DNA of 64,000 nt from Nostoc sp. UHCC 0870 (GTDB lineage Bacteria > Cyanobacteriota > Cyanobacteriia > Cyanobacteriales > Nostocaceae), in assembly GCF_022063185.1 (NCBI RefSeq), contig NZ_CP091913.1:6177141-6241140 (forward strand). Reading direction: 5' to 3'. The position numbers and the translations under genes were made by a program. Position 1 is the first letter of the stretch. Each line of letters begins with the position of its first letter. The notes beneath the pieces are model-generated. The model made no database searches, had not been told where the DNA came from, and worked only from the letters and a program-made list of their open reading frames with translations. Positions 1 to 8,506 of the stretch are shown here, piece after piece.

Positions 1-153
1 ATTACTGTTAGCACCTACTTGTTTATCTAACCAACTTTTAACGGGATCATCTGCAAGGTTGAGTCGCAGCACACCAGAGACAAACCCCCCAAAAAAGGAA
101 GCTGGGTGTTGAACCAGTTGCTTGAATATTGGTGACAATTCATCTATGAACAT
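1..153 (-). CDS. Small conserved cyanobacterial protein, 3' end outside window
   Basis: Fifty-one codons run in frame from an ATG at 153 to the window edge, so the C-terminus is missing. The start is preceded by a good ribosome binding site (AGGAG, 7 bases upstream). The peptide begins MFIDELSPIF and contains GGFVSGVLRLNL and DDPVKSWL, which looks like a short helical protein with a small hydrophobic patch. I recall this type of sequence as a conserved small protein of cyanobacteria but cannot give it a function. The real-gene call rests on the ribosome site, the uninterrupted frame and natural composition. Confidence 0.6.
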   Translation of the reverse strand, partial: MFIDELSPIFKQLVQHPASFFGGFVSGVLRLNLADDPVKSWLDKQVGANSN

Positions 154-359
154 TCAGACTCTCCTGCAATTTTTGCGAAAATTAGCATTTATTCACTAAT
201 CGTAACGTGTAAATTTTGCTTTGTTTCAGAGCATCTTATGATTTGCTGAATAGTAAAGCTGATGTAAAGCTCCTACTCTGTCTTGAGTGTGCGGTAACGG
301 CTGTGGGCGTGGTGGTTTCGGGGCTGTGGAACTTTGAGGAAGACTGTTCTAGTAAAGAA

Positions 360-381
360 TAAGGAGCTAGAATGCTCCTTA
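360..381 (-). terminator. Hairpin after the membrane-protein gene
   Basis: An 8-bp stem TAAGGAGC/GCTCCTTA with a 6-base loop lies just past the stop of the gene that ends at 390 on the minus strand. On that strand it is followed by TTCTTTAC, a weak T-rich tract. It is a plausible factor-independent terminator. Confidence 0.4.
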
Positions 382-389
382 AGGCTTAG

Positions 390-935
390 TTATGGCTTAA
401 TTCTTTCGTCATTTGGTGGCTCTAAAGATTTTTGTTCTGGGACAGGACGACTATCTCTTATTGATACATTCTGAGGAATAAGTTTTGACGACAGAAAAAT
501 CAATAAAACGATAGCTGTTACCACAATTTCTACCCACAGCAAAATTTTATCCGCACGGTAAACCCCTCTTTTGGTGGCGGTTACACAATTCCTATTTTGC
601 TCTAAATTTACCAAAACATCCTCGTTTCTAAACGCTTCTAAAACTTCTCTGTTCATTAAAGCTTTCAAGGTATCCGTTGGTAAGTATTGCTGAATTTCAA
701 TTGTGTAATAAATAACGCCTTTTTCCCATCTTTTATCCGTAAGGGAATAAACGATTGCTTCTCTGGGTTTACGAAATAAGTAGGGGCGCATTTCTCCAAC
801 CTCTAGTCCATTTAGATCAGTGTCGTCACTGTTTAACAGTCTCTTAATATACTCGTAGACAGATTTGAAATCGGGGTTTTGGTCAATTTGAGAAGATACA
901 TTGACCTGGACGTTTGAATTTAACGATCTAGTCAT
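390..935 (-). CDS. Unknown protein with one C-terminal membrane segment
   Basis: A 181-residue protein of no family I recognise. Residues 1-125 look soluble and polar, with a helical stretch around 88-112. Residues about 131-149 form one clear hydrophobic segment (WVEIVVTAIVLLIFL), followed by a short polar tail rich in Pro, Glu and Lys. The likely topology is a soluble N-terminal domain anchored near its C-terminus. No catalytic or metal-binding pattern is visible. The ribosome site before the ATG is weak. It is transcribed alone, with a hairpin after its stop. The ordered amphipathic and hydrophobic pattern supports a real gene; the function is unknown. Confidence 0.55.
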   Translation of the reverse strand: MTRSLNSNVQVNVSSQIDQNPDFKSVYEYIKRLLNSDDTDLNGLEVGEMRPYLFRKPREAIVYSLTDKRWEKGVIYYTIEIQQYLPTDTLKALMNREVLEAFRNEDVLVNLEQNRNCVTATKRGVYRADKILLWVEIVVTAIVLLIFLSSKLIPQNVSIRDSRPVPEQKSLEPPNDERIKP

Positions 936-1169
936 ACAATGTTTGTGATTGATAATTTGCTGCTTAGATTTCTAGGCAGTATTTTTTTAGATGTGCCTAG
1001 AAGTGACTATATTGATTGAAAACTTCTTTGGCAAAGTTAAACAGTGTTGTGTACTCGCCACCACCTACGAAAAGTGCAAAGTCGAATTTCTTAGTGCAAT
1101 TTATCTTGTTGCTGCCGTGATTTGCACTCACGCTGATAGAAGTAAAGTTTCCTAGAGTGTACCTTTGAA

Positions 1170-1200
1170 AGCAGTGGCATAAAATTTGCATACCACTGCT
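1170..1200 (-). terminator. Hairpin downstream of ribonucleotide reductase
   Basis: An 8-bp stem AGCAGTGG/CCACTGCT with a 15-base loop lies 10 bases past the reductase stop on the minus strand. Only a short T stretch follows, so it is either a weak terminator or a transcript-stabilising hairpin. Confidence 0.4.
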
Positions 1201-1209
1201 AGGGTTAGA

Positions 1210-4200
1210 TTAATTAGGACTTTGTTCAGGCATCATGCACTTATCAGAGTCACAGCCTGCGGGGCCGACTTCCATTAAATCGCCGAAGTCGTAGCGACTT
1301 AAAACAGTGTAGAAATCATCGGTTTTGCGGCGTGATGCTACTGCTTGCAACATCTGCTCATACTCCTGTTTGGAGATTGGCTCAAATGGCAAACGGGGAA
1401 AGGTTTGATGATCATCAAATCTAGCCAGTAGTGCCGCACTCATGTAACCTTCATCGTTGTGAATTGCTTCCCAAATGCGAGTTCCTAGAGTTTCTACTTC
1501 GTGTTCTCGCAACTCGATAGTTGCAGAGGTGTTGTGAGTGACGTAGAATTTCTGCACCTGCATATAGAAATCCATTTGGGCGATCGCATTAAATTTGCTG
1601 ATATCAATTACATCAGCACCAGGTAAATCAGCCCAAGATACAGCCACAGGGATTTCTACTAGCCATTCAGTCACCCGTGGATCAAACGGATCATCCAGTA
1701 AATTCCCCTTTTCATCTTTATCTGATTGGGAGGGAATGATACTGTAACCGTATTCCAGACAAGCTAAAGCCACTGGGTCATTTTTACGGCAAGTGATGCG
1801 GCGAATAAACCGTTGCGCTTTGGGGGGATGCCATCCGGGACTAGCACCAGTTAACAGCGATTTTGTGCCACTGGGTTGGACAGTTGTACAGCGATTTGGG
1901 CGTTTGATATTATGGCGATCGCAATAATCCCAAACCACACGCTGCACAATCTCTTTCCAATCAGTTAAGTATTTTGCTTCTTTGTATTTAAATTCCAATC
2001 CTTGCGGTGTTTCCGGTCTACCTGCTTCCCACCACCGCAACCAATCCACACCAAAAGCATGGACAAAAAAATCAAATAAACCAGTGAAAGAAACCCCAAC
2101 AATTGGGTCTAATTCCCGACTATATTGATAGCGTGGTTCTTGGAATTGATGATTTAAAAGTGCTGCTACAGATAATGCCCCAGCCGTGAAAGCTTCCTCT
2201 TGTTCTTTATGGTTTAATGGGTCAATTTGATTGAGATGTATCTCAGCCAAGTTGCAGTGGAAGTCCGCTCCAATTATCTCACCACAATTATGAGCAACGA
2301 TACCATTAGCATCAAATTGAGAAGCCCCTGGGACAGTACAATCATAAACTGCTTCTAACCCATCAGATACAATTTGCTTAACTTTAATAGCAAATCTCTC
2401 TTTATTTAATTTTCTTTTGTACCCACCCAACAATTCCTGTAAGCGCGTGACTTTTTGAGGTTCTTGAAATCCCACAATCTGCTCAAAGAAATAAAGATTA
2501 TCGTTGGAGATTACAAGCTCATGCTGTGCTTTACAGGCATACAATTCTAGTTCACGATTACTATTTGGAAGAAGACGATAAGCTTCAGGACGACGTTCTT
2601 GATAAATAGCAGAGATAATTCCTAAGCGTGCCAGCATTCTCTGGACAATCTGCAAAGTTTTCAGATTACTTTGTGCTAGTCTGACACTCACACCTTTTTG
2701 TTGATTACCTTGAACGCTACCATCAGCATCAAACAAACCACGTAAAAAACCACGATAAAATTCATAGCTAGCTTGCTCGATTTTATCGGTTGGCATCTTG
2801 TGTTCTAAAGTTACACCATAATTAGCTGCCAATTTCGCTAAACCAGATGAGTTAATAACTCGATGTTTTAGCTGTTTATGGTAGCAACCAGAATCAGTAT
2901 TACCTGAATAATTTACTGCATTTTTGAGTAAGGTAACGGCATATTTTCCCATTTCCTCTTGACTATCTTGCCAATATCTCAAATAGGCTGTTTTACCCCA
3001 TTGTGTTGACGCAATGCTGCCGTCACCAATCAGATTACCAATTAACCAGCCTTCATCAAAAGTTCCGAAACTATCCCAAGGTTGTACACCACGATGGTTA
3101 TGAACCAAAATATAGTCACCAGGGGATAAATTTTGAGCTTCTACCCACTCTGTATACTGTTTTTTCTGAGTTTGGGCTGTCACTTTAAGTAGCTGATGAT
3201 TTTCTGTTAAACGTAATTCATAGCCCTCCTGAGTAATCACTTTGAAAATAGGTTTGACTCCAGTCAACCAAAAGCCATCATTTGTAGTGCTGAATAATTC
3301 TCCGTTGACATAGACACTCAACTGTTTACCTATCAAGTCTTTAACTTGTCGCGCACCTTCTTCTGTATGAATCCAAGTGTCAGCAGTAATACAGGGATTT
3401 AATCCGTATCTACTTAAACGGTGTTCTAGCTCTTTTTCATCAAGATGAGGGTGTCGTTTTTGTAACCAGTCTTTAGCTGTCCCTTGTTCGTAAGCTTTTA
3501 AGAAATCAACTTTCAAAGCTTGTGTAGTTAACAAATCACAGTTAGCTCTAGCAACAGCTTCACCAGCCCACTGAATTGCGCCTTCACCACTGTAATATTG
3601 TTTACGAACAGCATCAACACACTCTTCTAATGTTGGCTTGCGGTGAAAAACTCTTGTGTGGTTCGCCATCCGTAAAGAATCACGCTCAGGGTCAATGCGC
3701 CAGTGTCCATTCTCATCTTGTTGCCATAGGTTATCTTTGGCAGATGCCCCTAATTGATCTTCAGATATGAACTGACGCATACCCGCGCTTCTACGGATAT
3801 TGCCAGCAACAATTGTTACAGCAGCTTCGTCAATCAACAAACAGCATTCTACAGAATTTAATTGTCTACCGACAGCTTTGTTGAGAATGGCAGCACAACG
3901 CTGATATAATCCGGGTAATTTCACAGGATTCGCCACACCACCGAAACCTTTCAAGGTTTCCCCGGCTTGACGTACATCACTAACATCAACCGTTACTTGG
4001 ACTTCATCAGTAAATCTTTCATCTGTGGAGAGTTCTAAGATAGTTTGGTAGGATGCCACCCAACCTTCCCGGCTATCTCCCACATGGATCGTAACGCTGT
4101 CACCTTCTATATGGGTTTGTGTATATTCACGACGTAAATCTTTAGTTGTATTACCAACATCTCCCTGTACAATCACATGAAGACGATTACGGATGGGGGG

Positions 4201-4659
4201 CAGTTGATTAATATATTGCGGTTCTATGACTGCTCCCGTCCCGCAGCCCATCATGGCTAGATTCATCATCAACCCGAAGGCTTTCCAATCCTGGAGATTG
4301 GTAGAGGTGCAATTATACGCACCAGAAAAGTTTTTTGGTTTGGTGATCCAATCTGTACCCCCTACCCACAACCAGCGACCACTGGGTAAAGATTTAAGTT
4401 GGCGTTGTGTTTTTTCTAAAGTTCTGGCTTCTTCTGGAGTCAGTTTACCTAACTCCACTAAACCTTGGATAGTGCGATCGCACACTTCATCCCAAGTTTC
4501 TCTTAAACCTGCCGTTGTGCGGCGGCTATAAGTTCTAAAAAATACAGGATTAGCTGCTGGTGCAGTTTCGGGAAACTTTGCACCCTGACGTTTAATTTCC
4601 AGCTCTCGAACCATATCAAAAGTGTTGTTGCTTGTGAACAGATTACGACTATACGCCAA
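1210..4659 (-). CDS. nrdJ: Adenosylcobalamin-dependent (class II) ribonucleotide reductase with an intein
   Basis: It reduces ribonucleotides to deoxyribonucleotides using a thiyl radical generated by coenzyme B12. The host protein is the single-chain type known from Lactobacillus (RTPR): AYNCTSTN with the first redox cysteine (C117), GCGTGAVIEP, AGNIRRSAG, the radical-site motif NPCGEI, GTKSLLTGASPGWHPP, and a C-terminal cysteine pair in GCDSDKC. Residues 423-791 are an intein that splits NP from CGEI; the spliced product would be about 780 residues. No ATG lies between the preceding in-frame stop and the N-terminus: the first start is TTG at 4659, and the first ATG is codon 16 (4614). Neither has a strong ribosome site, so the start is uncertain. 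The gene appears monocistronic. Confidence 0.93.
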   Translation of the reverse strand: MAYSRNLFTSNNTFDMVRELEIKRQGAKFPETAPAANPVFFRTYSRRTTAGLRETWDEVCDRTIQGLVELGKLTPEEARTLEKTQRQLKSLPSGRWLWVGGTDWITKPKNFSGAYNCTSTNLQDWKAFGLMMNLAMMGCGTGAVIEPQYINQLPPIRNRLHVIVQGDVGNTTKDLRREYTQTHIEGDSVTIHVGDSREGWVASYQTILELSTDERFTDEVQVTVDVSDVRQAGETLKGFGGVANPVKLPGLYQRCAAILNKAVGRQLNSVECCLLIDEAAVTIVAGNIRRSAGMRQFISEDQLGASAKDNLWQQDENGHWRIDPERDSLRMANHTRVFHRKPTLEECVDAVRKQYYSGEGAIQWAGEAVARANCDLLTTQALKVDFLKAYEQGTAKDWLQKRHPHLDEKELEHRLSRYGLNPCITADTWIHTEEGARQVKDLIGKQLSVYVNGELFSTTNDGFWLTGVKPIFKVITQEGYELRLTENHQLLKVTAQTQKKQYTEWVEAQNLSPGDYILVHNHRGVQPWDSFGTFDEGWLIGNLIGDGSIASTQWGKTAYLRYWQDSQEEMGKYAVTLLKNAVNYSGNTDSGCYHKQLKHRVINSSGLAKLAANYGVTLEHKMPTDKIEQASYEFYRGFLRGLFDADGSVQGNQQKGVSVRLAQSNLKTLQIVQRMLARLGIISAIYQERRPEAYRLLPNSNRELELYACKAQHELVISNDNLYFFEQIVGFQEPQKVTRLQELLGGYKRKLNKERFAIKVKQIVSDGLEAVYDCTVPGASQFDANGIVAHNCGEIIGADFHCNLAEIHLNQIDPLNHKEQEEAFTAGALSVAALLNHQFQEPRYQYSRELDPIVGVSFTGLFDFFVHAFGVDWLRWWEAGRPETPQGLEFKYKEAKYLTDWKEIVQRVVWDYCDRHNIKRPNRCTTVQPSGTKSLLTGASPGWHPPKAQRFIRRITCRKNDPVALACLEYGYSIIPSQSDKDEKGNLLDDPFDPRVTEWLVEIPVAVSWADLPGADVIDISKFNAIAQMDFYMQVQKFYVTHNTSATIELREHEVETLGTRIWEAIHNDEGYMSAALLARFDDHQTFPRLPFEPISKQEYEQMLQAVASRRKTDDFYTVLSRYDFGDLMEVGPAGCDSDKCMMPEQSPN
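2287..3393 (-). other. Intein with LAGLIDADG homing endonuclease, inside nrdJ
   Basis: A 369-residue in-frame insertion. It begins with Cys (CITADTWI, block A), has the TENHQL histidine block, and ends with GIVAHN followed by Cys of the host protein. These are the residues needed for self-splicing: first Cys, penultimate His, terminal Asn and +1 Cys. The central part carries two LAGLIDADG-type motifs (WLIGNLIGDGS and FLRGLFDADGS), both with their acidic residue, so the endonuclease may still cut. The insertion point is directly before the expected radical cysteine. Inteins in cyanobacterial reductase genes are known. Confidence 0.93.
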
Positions 4660-4961
4660 GTGGATGGAGGATAAAAGCTTGAAAATTTTTCCACTTTACG
4701 CTATGTCATGACTGTAGAAATTGCCACATATATTTATGGTGTATAATGACTTTTCCTACCCAGAAAGCTTATATACTGAGTTGCAATTATTAACAGTATT
4801 GAAATATAAAAATCATGGGTATGGGAAAAATTTAGCTTGTCCGCGATCGCAATTCAAATCAACAATTGGGAATATCAAACAATTAGATTCAACTAAAAGA
4901 TTGCCAATTGTCCGACTTTGCGCTAAATCTTGGTCTGGATCAATTGCAACAAAACTTAATC
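4660..4961. other. Divergent intergenic region between nrdJ and the PPOX gene
   Basis: About 300 bases that must hold the promoters of both divergent genes. The segment is AT-rich and has one GCGATCGC octamer near 4843. I found no clear riboswitch fold; in particular no B12-box was recognised, although the reductase uses B12. Short open frames here have no ribosome site or natural composition. Confidence 0.4.
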
Positions 4962-5543
4962 ATGTCACTAGCTCCTTGGCGAAGTGCGATCGCCCACGCC
5001 CTCCACCGCAACCGTAGCCTTGTTTACGCCCGTTATCTGCAACTAGCAACAGTCAAAGCTAACGGTCGTCCAGCTAATCGTACCGTCGTCTTTCGTGGTT
5101 TCTTGGCAGAAAGCAATCAGCTAAAATTTATTAGCGATCGCCGTAGTGATAAAATTGACCAGATACAGCAGAACCCTTGGGCAGAGGCTTGTTGGTATTT
5201 TCCTAACACGCGAGAACAATTTCGGCTTGCGGGTAACTTGACTTTGGTGAGCAGTGATGAATCTGATCCACATCTACAAGCAGCCCGGATTGCTATGTGG
5301 CAAGAATTAAGTGATGCTGCACGTTTGCAATTTGCTTGGCCTGATCCGGGTGAACCCAAAGCAGAAAAAGCCGCCTTTGAACCGCCACAACCTGATCGTG
5401 ATCAACCAGTATCCAATTTTTGCCTACTTTTACTAGACCCCATACAAGTAGACCACCTAGAATTACGTGGCGAACCTCAAAACCGTCGTATTTATGACTG
5501 TGATGAAAATCAAGCATGGTCTACCCAGGAAGTTAATCCGTGA
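4962..5543 (+). CDS. FMN-dependent PPOX-type flavoprotein (pyridoxamine phosphate oxidase-like)
   Basis: A 193-residue protein of the pyridoxamine 5'-phosphate oxidase fold. The first half has APWRSAIAHALHRN, ANRTVVFRGF and FISDRRSDKIDQI, the usual FMN-binding pattern of the cyanobacterial PPOX subgroup, then WYFPNTREQFR and a C-terminal LDPIQVDHLEL. Enzymes of this fold bind FMN as dimers, but the substrate of this subgroup is not established, so it should not be called PdxH. I chose the ATG at 4962 because the homologous region begins right after it; the frame is open further upstream without family similarity. Confidence 0.8.
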   Translation: MSLAPWRSAIAHALHRNRSLVYARYLQLATVKANGRPANRTVVFRGFLAESNQLKFISDRRSDKIDQIQQNPWAEACWYFPNTREQFRLAGNLTLVSSDESDPHLQAARIAMWQELSDAARLQFAWPDPGEPKAEKAAFEPPQPDRDQPVSNFCLLLLDPIQVDHLELRGEPQNRRIYDCDENQAWSTQEVNP

Positions 5544-5952
5544 AGTACTCCGGCTTGCTTTGCTGAAGCGTATCGCTCAATAAAACAACCATCATCGTTT
5601 CGCGTCTCATTCGCCGTTGCCACGTTGGGTATATCACAAAGATATTCGGGACTAAACCCGATAATGGTCTTACACAGCGTCTCTCGGTTTGCACCGTTTA
5701 TCTCCTCATGGGGAGAACCCGCGCAGCCGTCCGCCTCCCGCAGACAGTTTGATTACTTTCTCGTACACCTCTGTATGGCTTATCTTTTACGGCAGAACGT
5801 AATCACGCCAACCAGTGACCGAGGTCTTTCCCCCTTTCTCTCGCTCTTAGACTTGGTAAGCATATTACTGCTACTGTGACCGTTTGTTATGAGTCGAGTG
5901 GGTGGGTCAACAACCACTATAATGGTAGCATATCTATATTGTATTTGCTACC
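5544..5952. other. Non-coding stretch, possibly the left part of a decayed transposable element
   Basis: About 400 bases between the PPOX gene and the small RHH gene. The start (5549-5580) resembles the small GC-rich repeats seen elsewhere in the window (GCTTGCTTTGCTGAAGCG). The rest has no convincing gene in any frame. It is followed directly by an operator-like palindrome, a small DNA-binding protein gene and a GC hairpin, so I infer a decayed insertion-sequence end, without proof. Confidence 0.3.
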
Positions 5953-5954
5953 AT
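5918..5954 (+). promoter_or_regulatory. Promoter -10 and operator-like inverted repeat of the RHH gene
   Basis: A consensus TATAAT lies at 5918-5923. It overlaps the first arm of a perfect inverted repeat, ATGGTAGCA (5922-5930) and TGCTACCAT (5946-5954). The second arm overlaps the start codon. Ribbon-helix-helix proteins usually bind such repeats, so autorepression is the simplest reading. The arm plus two more bases (ATGGTAGCATA) recurs in front of tnpB on the minus strand near 19591-19601. Confidence 0.5.
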
Positions 5955-6099
5955 GACACAGATTAGCTTGAGGTTATCTCAAAGAGAAAAAGAGCATCTA
6001 GAAAAATATTGTGAATTGACCGAAAGAAATCAAACAGAGATATTGCGCGACATGATAAGAAGATTGTCAATCAACGGGGTATTGAACCCCCTTGATTGA
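5953..6099 (+). CDS. Small ribbon-helix-helix DNA-binding protein, transposon-associated
   Basis: A 48-residue protein reading MTQISLRLSQREKEHLEKYC and then LTERNQTEILRDMIRRL. A short beta strand with alternating residues (QISLRL) precedes two helices with an N-Q-T-E turn, the layout of the MetJ/Arc (CopG) fold. Such small proteins occur as antitoxin-like regulators and also in front of TnpB genes in cyanobacterial IS elements. No toxin gene follows. Instead a GC hairpin resembling the right end of the TnpB element at 18.2 kb lies downstream. I infer a deletion derivative of an IS605-type element that kept its regulator. The start overlaps the operator palindrome. Confidence 0.6.
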   Translation: MTQISLRLSQREKEHLEKYCELTERNQTEILRDMIRRLSINGVLNPLD

Positions 6100-6112
6100 C
6101 CTGCTATCCATC

Positions 6113-6135
6113 CCCACCTCATAGGAGGATGGGGA
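6113..6135 (+). repeat. GC hairpin, IS605-type right-end-like
   Basis: CCCCACCTC and GAGGATGGGG form a stem with a short ATAG loop and one bulge, 14 bases after the RHH stop. It resembles the hairpin CCCCACGCCT/AGGCTGGGG that overlaps the tnpB stop at 18.2 kb. It may be the right end of a miniature element or a terminator. Confidence 0.4.
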
Positions 6136-6254
6136 ATTCCGCAGAACTTGTTAAATGGAGGTAAGGCAGCAGAGCCGCAGTAAGTCTTTGCCGTTCCCGC
6201 AGGGTGGAGCAGAAGAGCAGAGGAGATTTGACCCAATACCTAATTAACCATTTT

Positions 6255-6294
6255 GAATTACGAATTACGAATTACGAATTACGAATTACGAATT
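6255..6294. repeat. Tandem heptamer GAATTAC, about 5.7 copies
   Basis: GAATTAC is repeated without spacers and ends three bases from the cysE stop. The same heptamer recurs at 24445-24484. This matches the short tandemly repeated repetitive (STRR) sequences of heterocystous cyanobacteria. Confidence 0.9.
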
Positions 6295-6296
6295 GT

Positions 6297-7058
6297 TTAA
6301 ATCCCTGCTCCATCAAAAAACTGCTGTATTGCTTTATCTCTGAGGCTACATACAGGAGCGGCTTGTAATGCTTCACCGTCTTTAACTATGTAACTTACCA
6401 ATACAGGAGTTTTAGCCGTAGATTGTTGACGCTGTAGAGTTTGTATTTGGTCTTCCAGTGCTTCTATGCGATCAACCAAAGCGCGGATGACTTCTGCTTC
6501 AGAATCTGGTAAATTGCTGTGTTCTAGAGGTGCAACACGGACTCCTGAACGATAAACAATCCGACCAGGTATCCCTACAACTGTGCAATCTGAAGGAACA
6601 TCTCGCAAAACAACAGACCCAGCACCAATGCGGACATTATTACCGATGAGAATATTGCCTAATACTTTAGCACCTGCGCCGACAACAACATTTTCGCCCA
6701 AGGTAGGGTGACGCTTGCCGCTTTCTTTACCCGTTCCTCCCAAGGTGACACCTTGATAAATCAGGGCATAATCACCGATGATGGCTGTCTCACCGATTAC
6801 TACTCCCATACCGTGGTCGATAAATACACCCTGTCCGATAGTTGCACCTGGGTGAATTTCAATACCAGTCAAAAACCGAGCTATGTGAGAAATGAGACGG
6901 GGAATAAAAGGAAGAGCAATGCTGTGCAGCCCGTGAGCGAAGCGATGAAACATCAGGGCTTGTAAACCGGGGTAACAAAACAAGACCTCCAGCCAGTTAC
7001 GGGCAGCCGGGTCACGTTCAAAGATAATACGAAAATCGGCACGTAGTGTAGAGAGCAT
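6297..7058 (-). CDS. cysE: Serine O-acetyltransferase
   Basis: It transfers acetyl from acetyl-CoA to serine, giving O-acetylserine for cysteine synthesis. The protein has 253 residues. The N-terminal helical part reads LRADFRIIFERDPAARNWLEV and contains FHRFAHGLH. It is followed by a left-handed beta helix of hexapeptide repeats with the diagnostic HPGATIGQGVFIDHGMG, VVIGETA, YQGVTLGGTGK and RHPTLGENV; the catalytic His/Asp pair is in the IDHGMG region. The extra tail after about residue 190 (ALVDRIEALEDQIQTLQRQQ) looks like a short coiled coil, as in other cyanobacterial CysE proteins. It is transcribed away from the FAD hydroxylase, with a 176-base divergent spacer. Confidence 0.93.
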   Translation of the reverse strand: MLSTLRADFRIIFERDPAARNWLEVLFCYPGLQALMFHRFAHGLHSIALPFIPRLISHIARFLTGIEIHPGATIGQGVFIDHGMGVVIGETAIIGDYALIYQGVTLGGTGKESGKRHPTLGENVVVGAGAKVLGNILIGNNVRIGAGSVVLRDVPSDCTVVGIPGRIVYRSGVRVAPLEHSNLPDSEAEVIRALVDRIEALEDQIQTLQRQQSTAKTPVLVSYIVKDGEALQAAPVCSLRDKAIQQFFDGAGI

Positions 7059-7234
7059 CGGGATAGTACCCTCGGAAAGTACAACAAGCTACTTTCCCAT
7101 CATATCGTTCTAGATGTCCAGTCTTATCATGTTATGTTTACCTATTACATTCCCATTTTCCTGTCAATATCACTTGCTCTAAACACAGCGATCGCGTCAG
7201 AATAGTAATTAAAATCGCTTAACTTCTCTTCACA

Positions 7235-8506
7235 ATGGTGCTAACACAGCTTAATCAAACAAGTTCCCCTCAACCGACACCGCCAGAACTGCGGGGATAT
7301 GATTATGACTTGGTAATTGTCGGCGGTGGAATTGTCGGCTTAACTTTGGCTTCGGCTTTAAAAGATTCTGGCTTAAATATCCTGTTGATTGAAGCTAAAG
7401 TCGCATCACTAGCAGTCACCAAAGGGCAAGCCTACGCAGTTCATATGCTATCGGCGTTAATTTACCAAGGCATCGGCATTTGGGATAAAATACTGCCTCA
7501 AATTGCTAAATACCGCCAAGTACGGCTTTCTGATGCTGATTATCCTGATGTAGTAGAGTTCGCAACTACCGACATTAGTCAGGACACACCAGAATTAGGT
7601 TATGTAGCAGAACACCAAGCACTGTTAGAACCTTTGCAGGAGTTTGTCCAAAATTGCCCGAATGTAACTTATTTGTGTCCGGCTGAGGTAGTGAGTACAA
7701 AGTACCAGGCGGACGAGGTAGTCATAAATATTAAAATTGGTGAACAAGTAAAAACAGTTAAGAGTAAATTACTTGTAGCAGCTGATGGATCGCGATCGCC
7801 TATTCGCCAAGCAGTTGGAATTAAAACTCACGGCTGGAAGTATTGGCAGTCTTGCATTGTAGCCTTTGTTAAACCAGAAAAATCGCACAATGATACTGCC
7901 TATGAAAGATTTTGGACGAGTGGCCCCTTTGCCATTTTACCCTTACCAGGGAATCGTTGCCGGATCGTCTGGACAGCCCCCCATGCAGAAGCCAAAGCCT
8001 TGTGTGCTTTAGATGACGAGCAATTTTTACAAGAACTCAGCCGCAGGTTTGGCCAGCATATGGGCAAATTAGAATTATTAGGCGATCGCTTTGTGTTTCC
8101 AGTACAACTCATGCAAAGCGATCGTTATGTCCTACCTCGCTTGGCTTTAGTAGGTGATGCTGCACACAATTGTCATCCTGTAGGTGGACAGGGGCTAAAT
8201 TTAGGCATTCGGGATGCAGCCGCCTTAGCGCAAGTCATCCAAGCAGCGCATCAAGCAGGTGCAGATATTGGTAATCTTCAGATACTCAAGCAGTATGAAC
8301 GTTGGCGACAAAAGGAGAATCTGACGATTTTAGGCTTTACGGATTTGTTAGATCGGATGTTTTCTAATCAATTTCCGCCAGTAGTGTTTGTGCGTCGCTT
8401 GGGTTTATGGTTTTTGCAACGTGTACCTATACTGAAAGTCTTTATGCTCAAATTGATGATTGGGTTAAAAGGAAAGACTCCAGAAATAGCCAAACAATCA
8501 AATTAA
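7235..8506 (+). CDS. FAD-dependent aromatic hydroxylase, UbiH/Coq6 type
   Basis: A 423-residue group A flavoprotein monooxygenase. The Rossmann motif VIVGGGIVGLTLASAL (about residues 28-43) binds FAD, the LLVAADGSRSPIRQ stretch (about 182-195) is the second conserved motif, and GDAAHNCHPVGGQGLNLG (about 308-325) is the FAD/NAD(P)H ribose motif. Members hydroxylate quinone precursors or other aromatic rings. Cyanobacteria lack ubiquinone, so the substrate here is not known. The C-terminal end is hydrophobic and basic, perhaps touching the membrane. Its 3' end overlaps the convergent rimI by 9 bases. Confidence 0.85.
   Translation: MVLTQLNQTSSPQPTPPELRGYDYDLVIVGGGIVGLTLASALKDSGLNILLIEAKVASLAVTKGQAYAVHMLSALIYQGIGIWDKILPQIAKYRQVRLSDADYPDVVEFATTDISQDTPELGYVAEHQALLEPLQEFVQNCPNVTYLCPAEVVSTKYQADEVVINIKIGEQVKTVKSKLLVAADGSRSPIRQAVGIKTHGWKYWQSCIVAFVKPEKSHNDTAYERFWTSGPFAILPLPGNRCRIVWTAPHAEAKALCALDDEQFLQELSRRFGQHMGKLELLGDRFVFPVQLMQSDRYVLPRLALVGDAAHNCHPVGGQGLNLGIRDAAALAQVIQAAHQAGADIGNLQILKQYERWRQKENLTILGFTDLLDRMFSNQFPPVVFVRRLGLWFLQRVPILKVFMLKLMIGLKGKTPEIAKQSN

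Noticed and set aside
997..1191. 64-codon open frame on the minus strand downstream of ribonucleotide reductase
   Set aside because: It starts inside the terminator-like hairpin, has no ribosome site and resembles nothing known.
4660..4961. Cobalamin riboswitch upstream of the B12-dependent reductase
   Set aside because: I saw no B12-box or suitable fold in this spacer, although I cannot run a covariance search.
5625..5879. 84-codon open frame on the plus strand
   Set aside because: It lies in a likely decayed element, with unnatural composition and no ribosome site.
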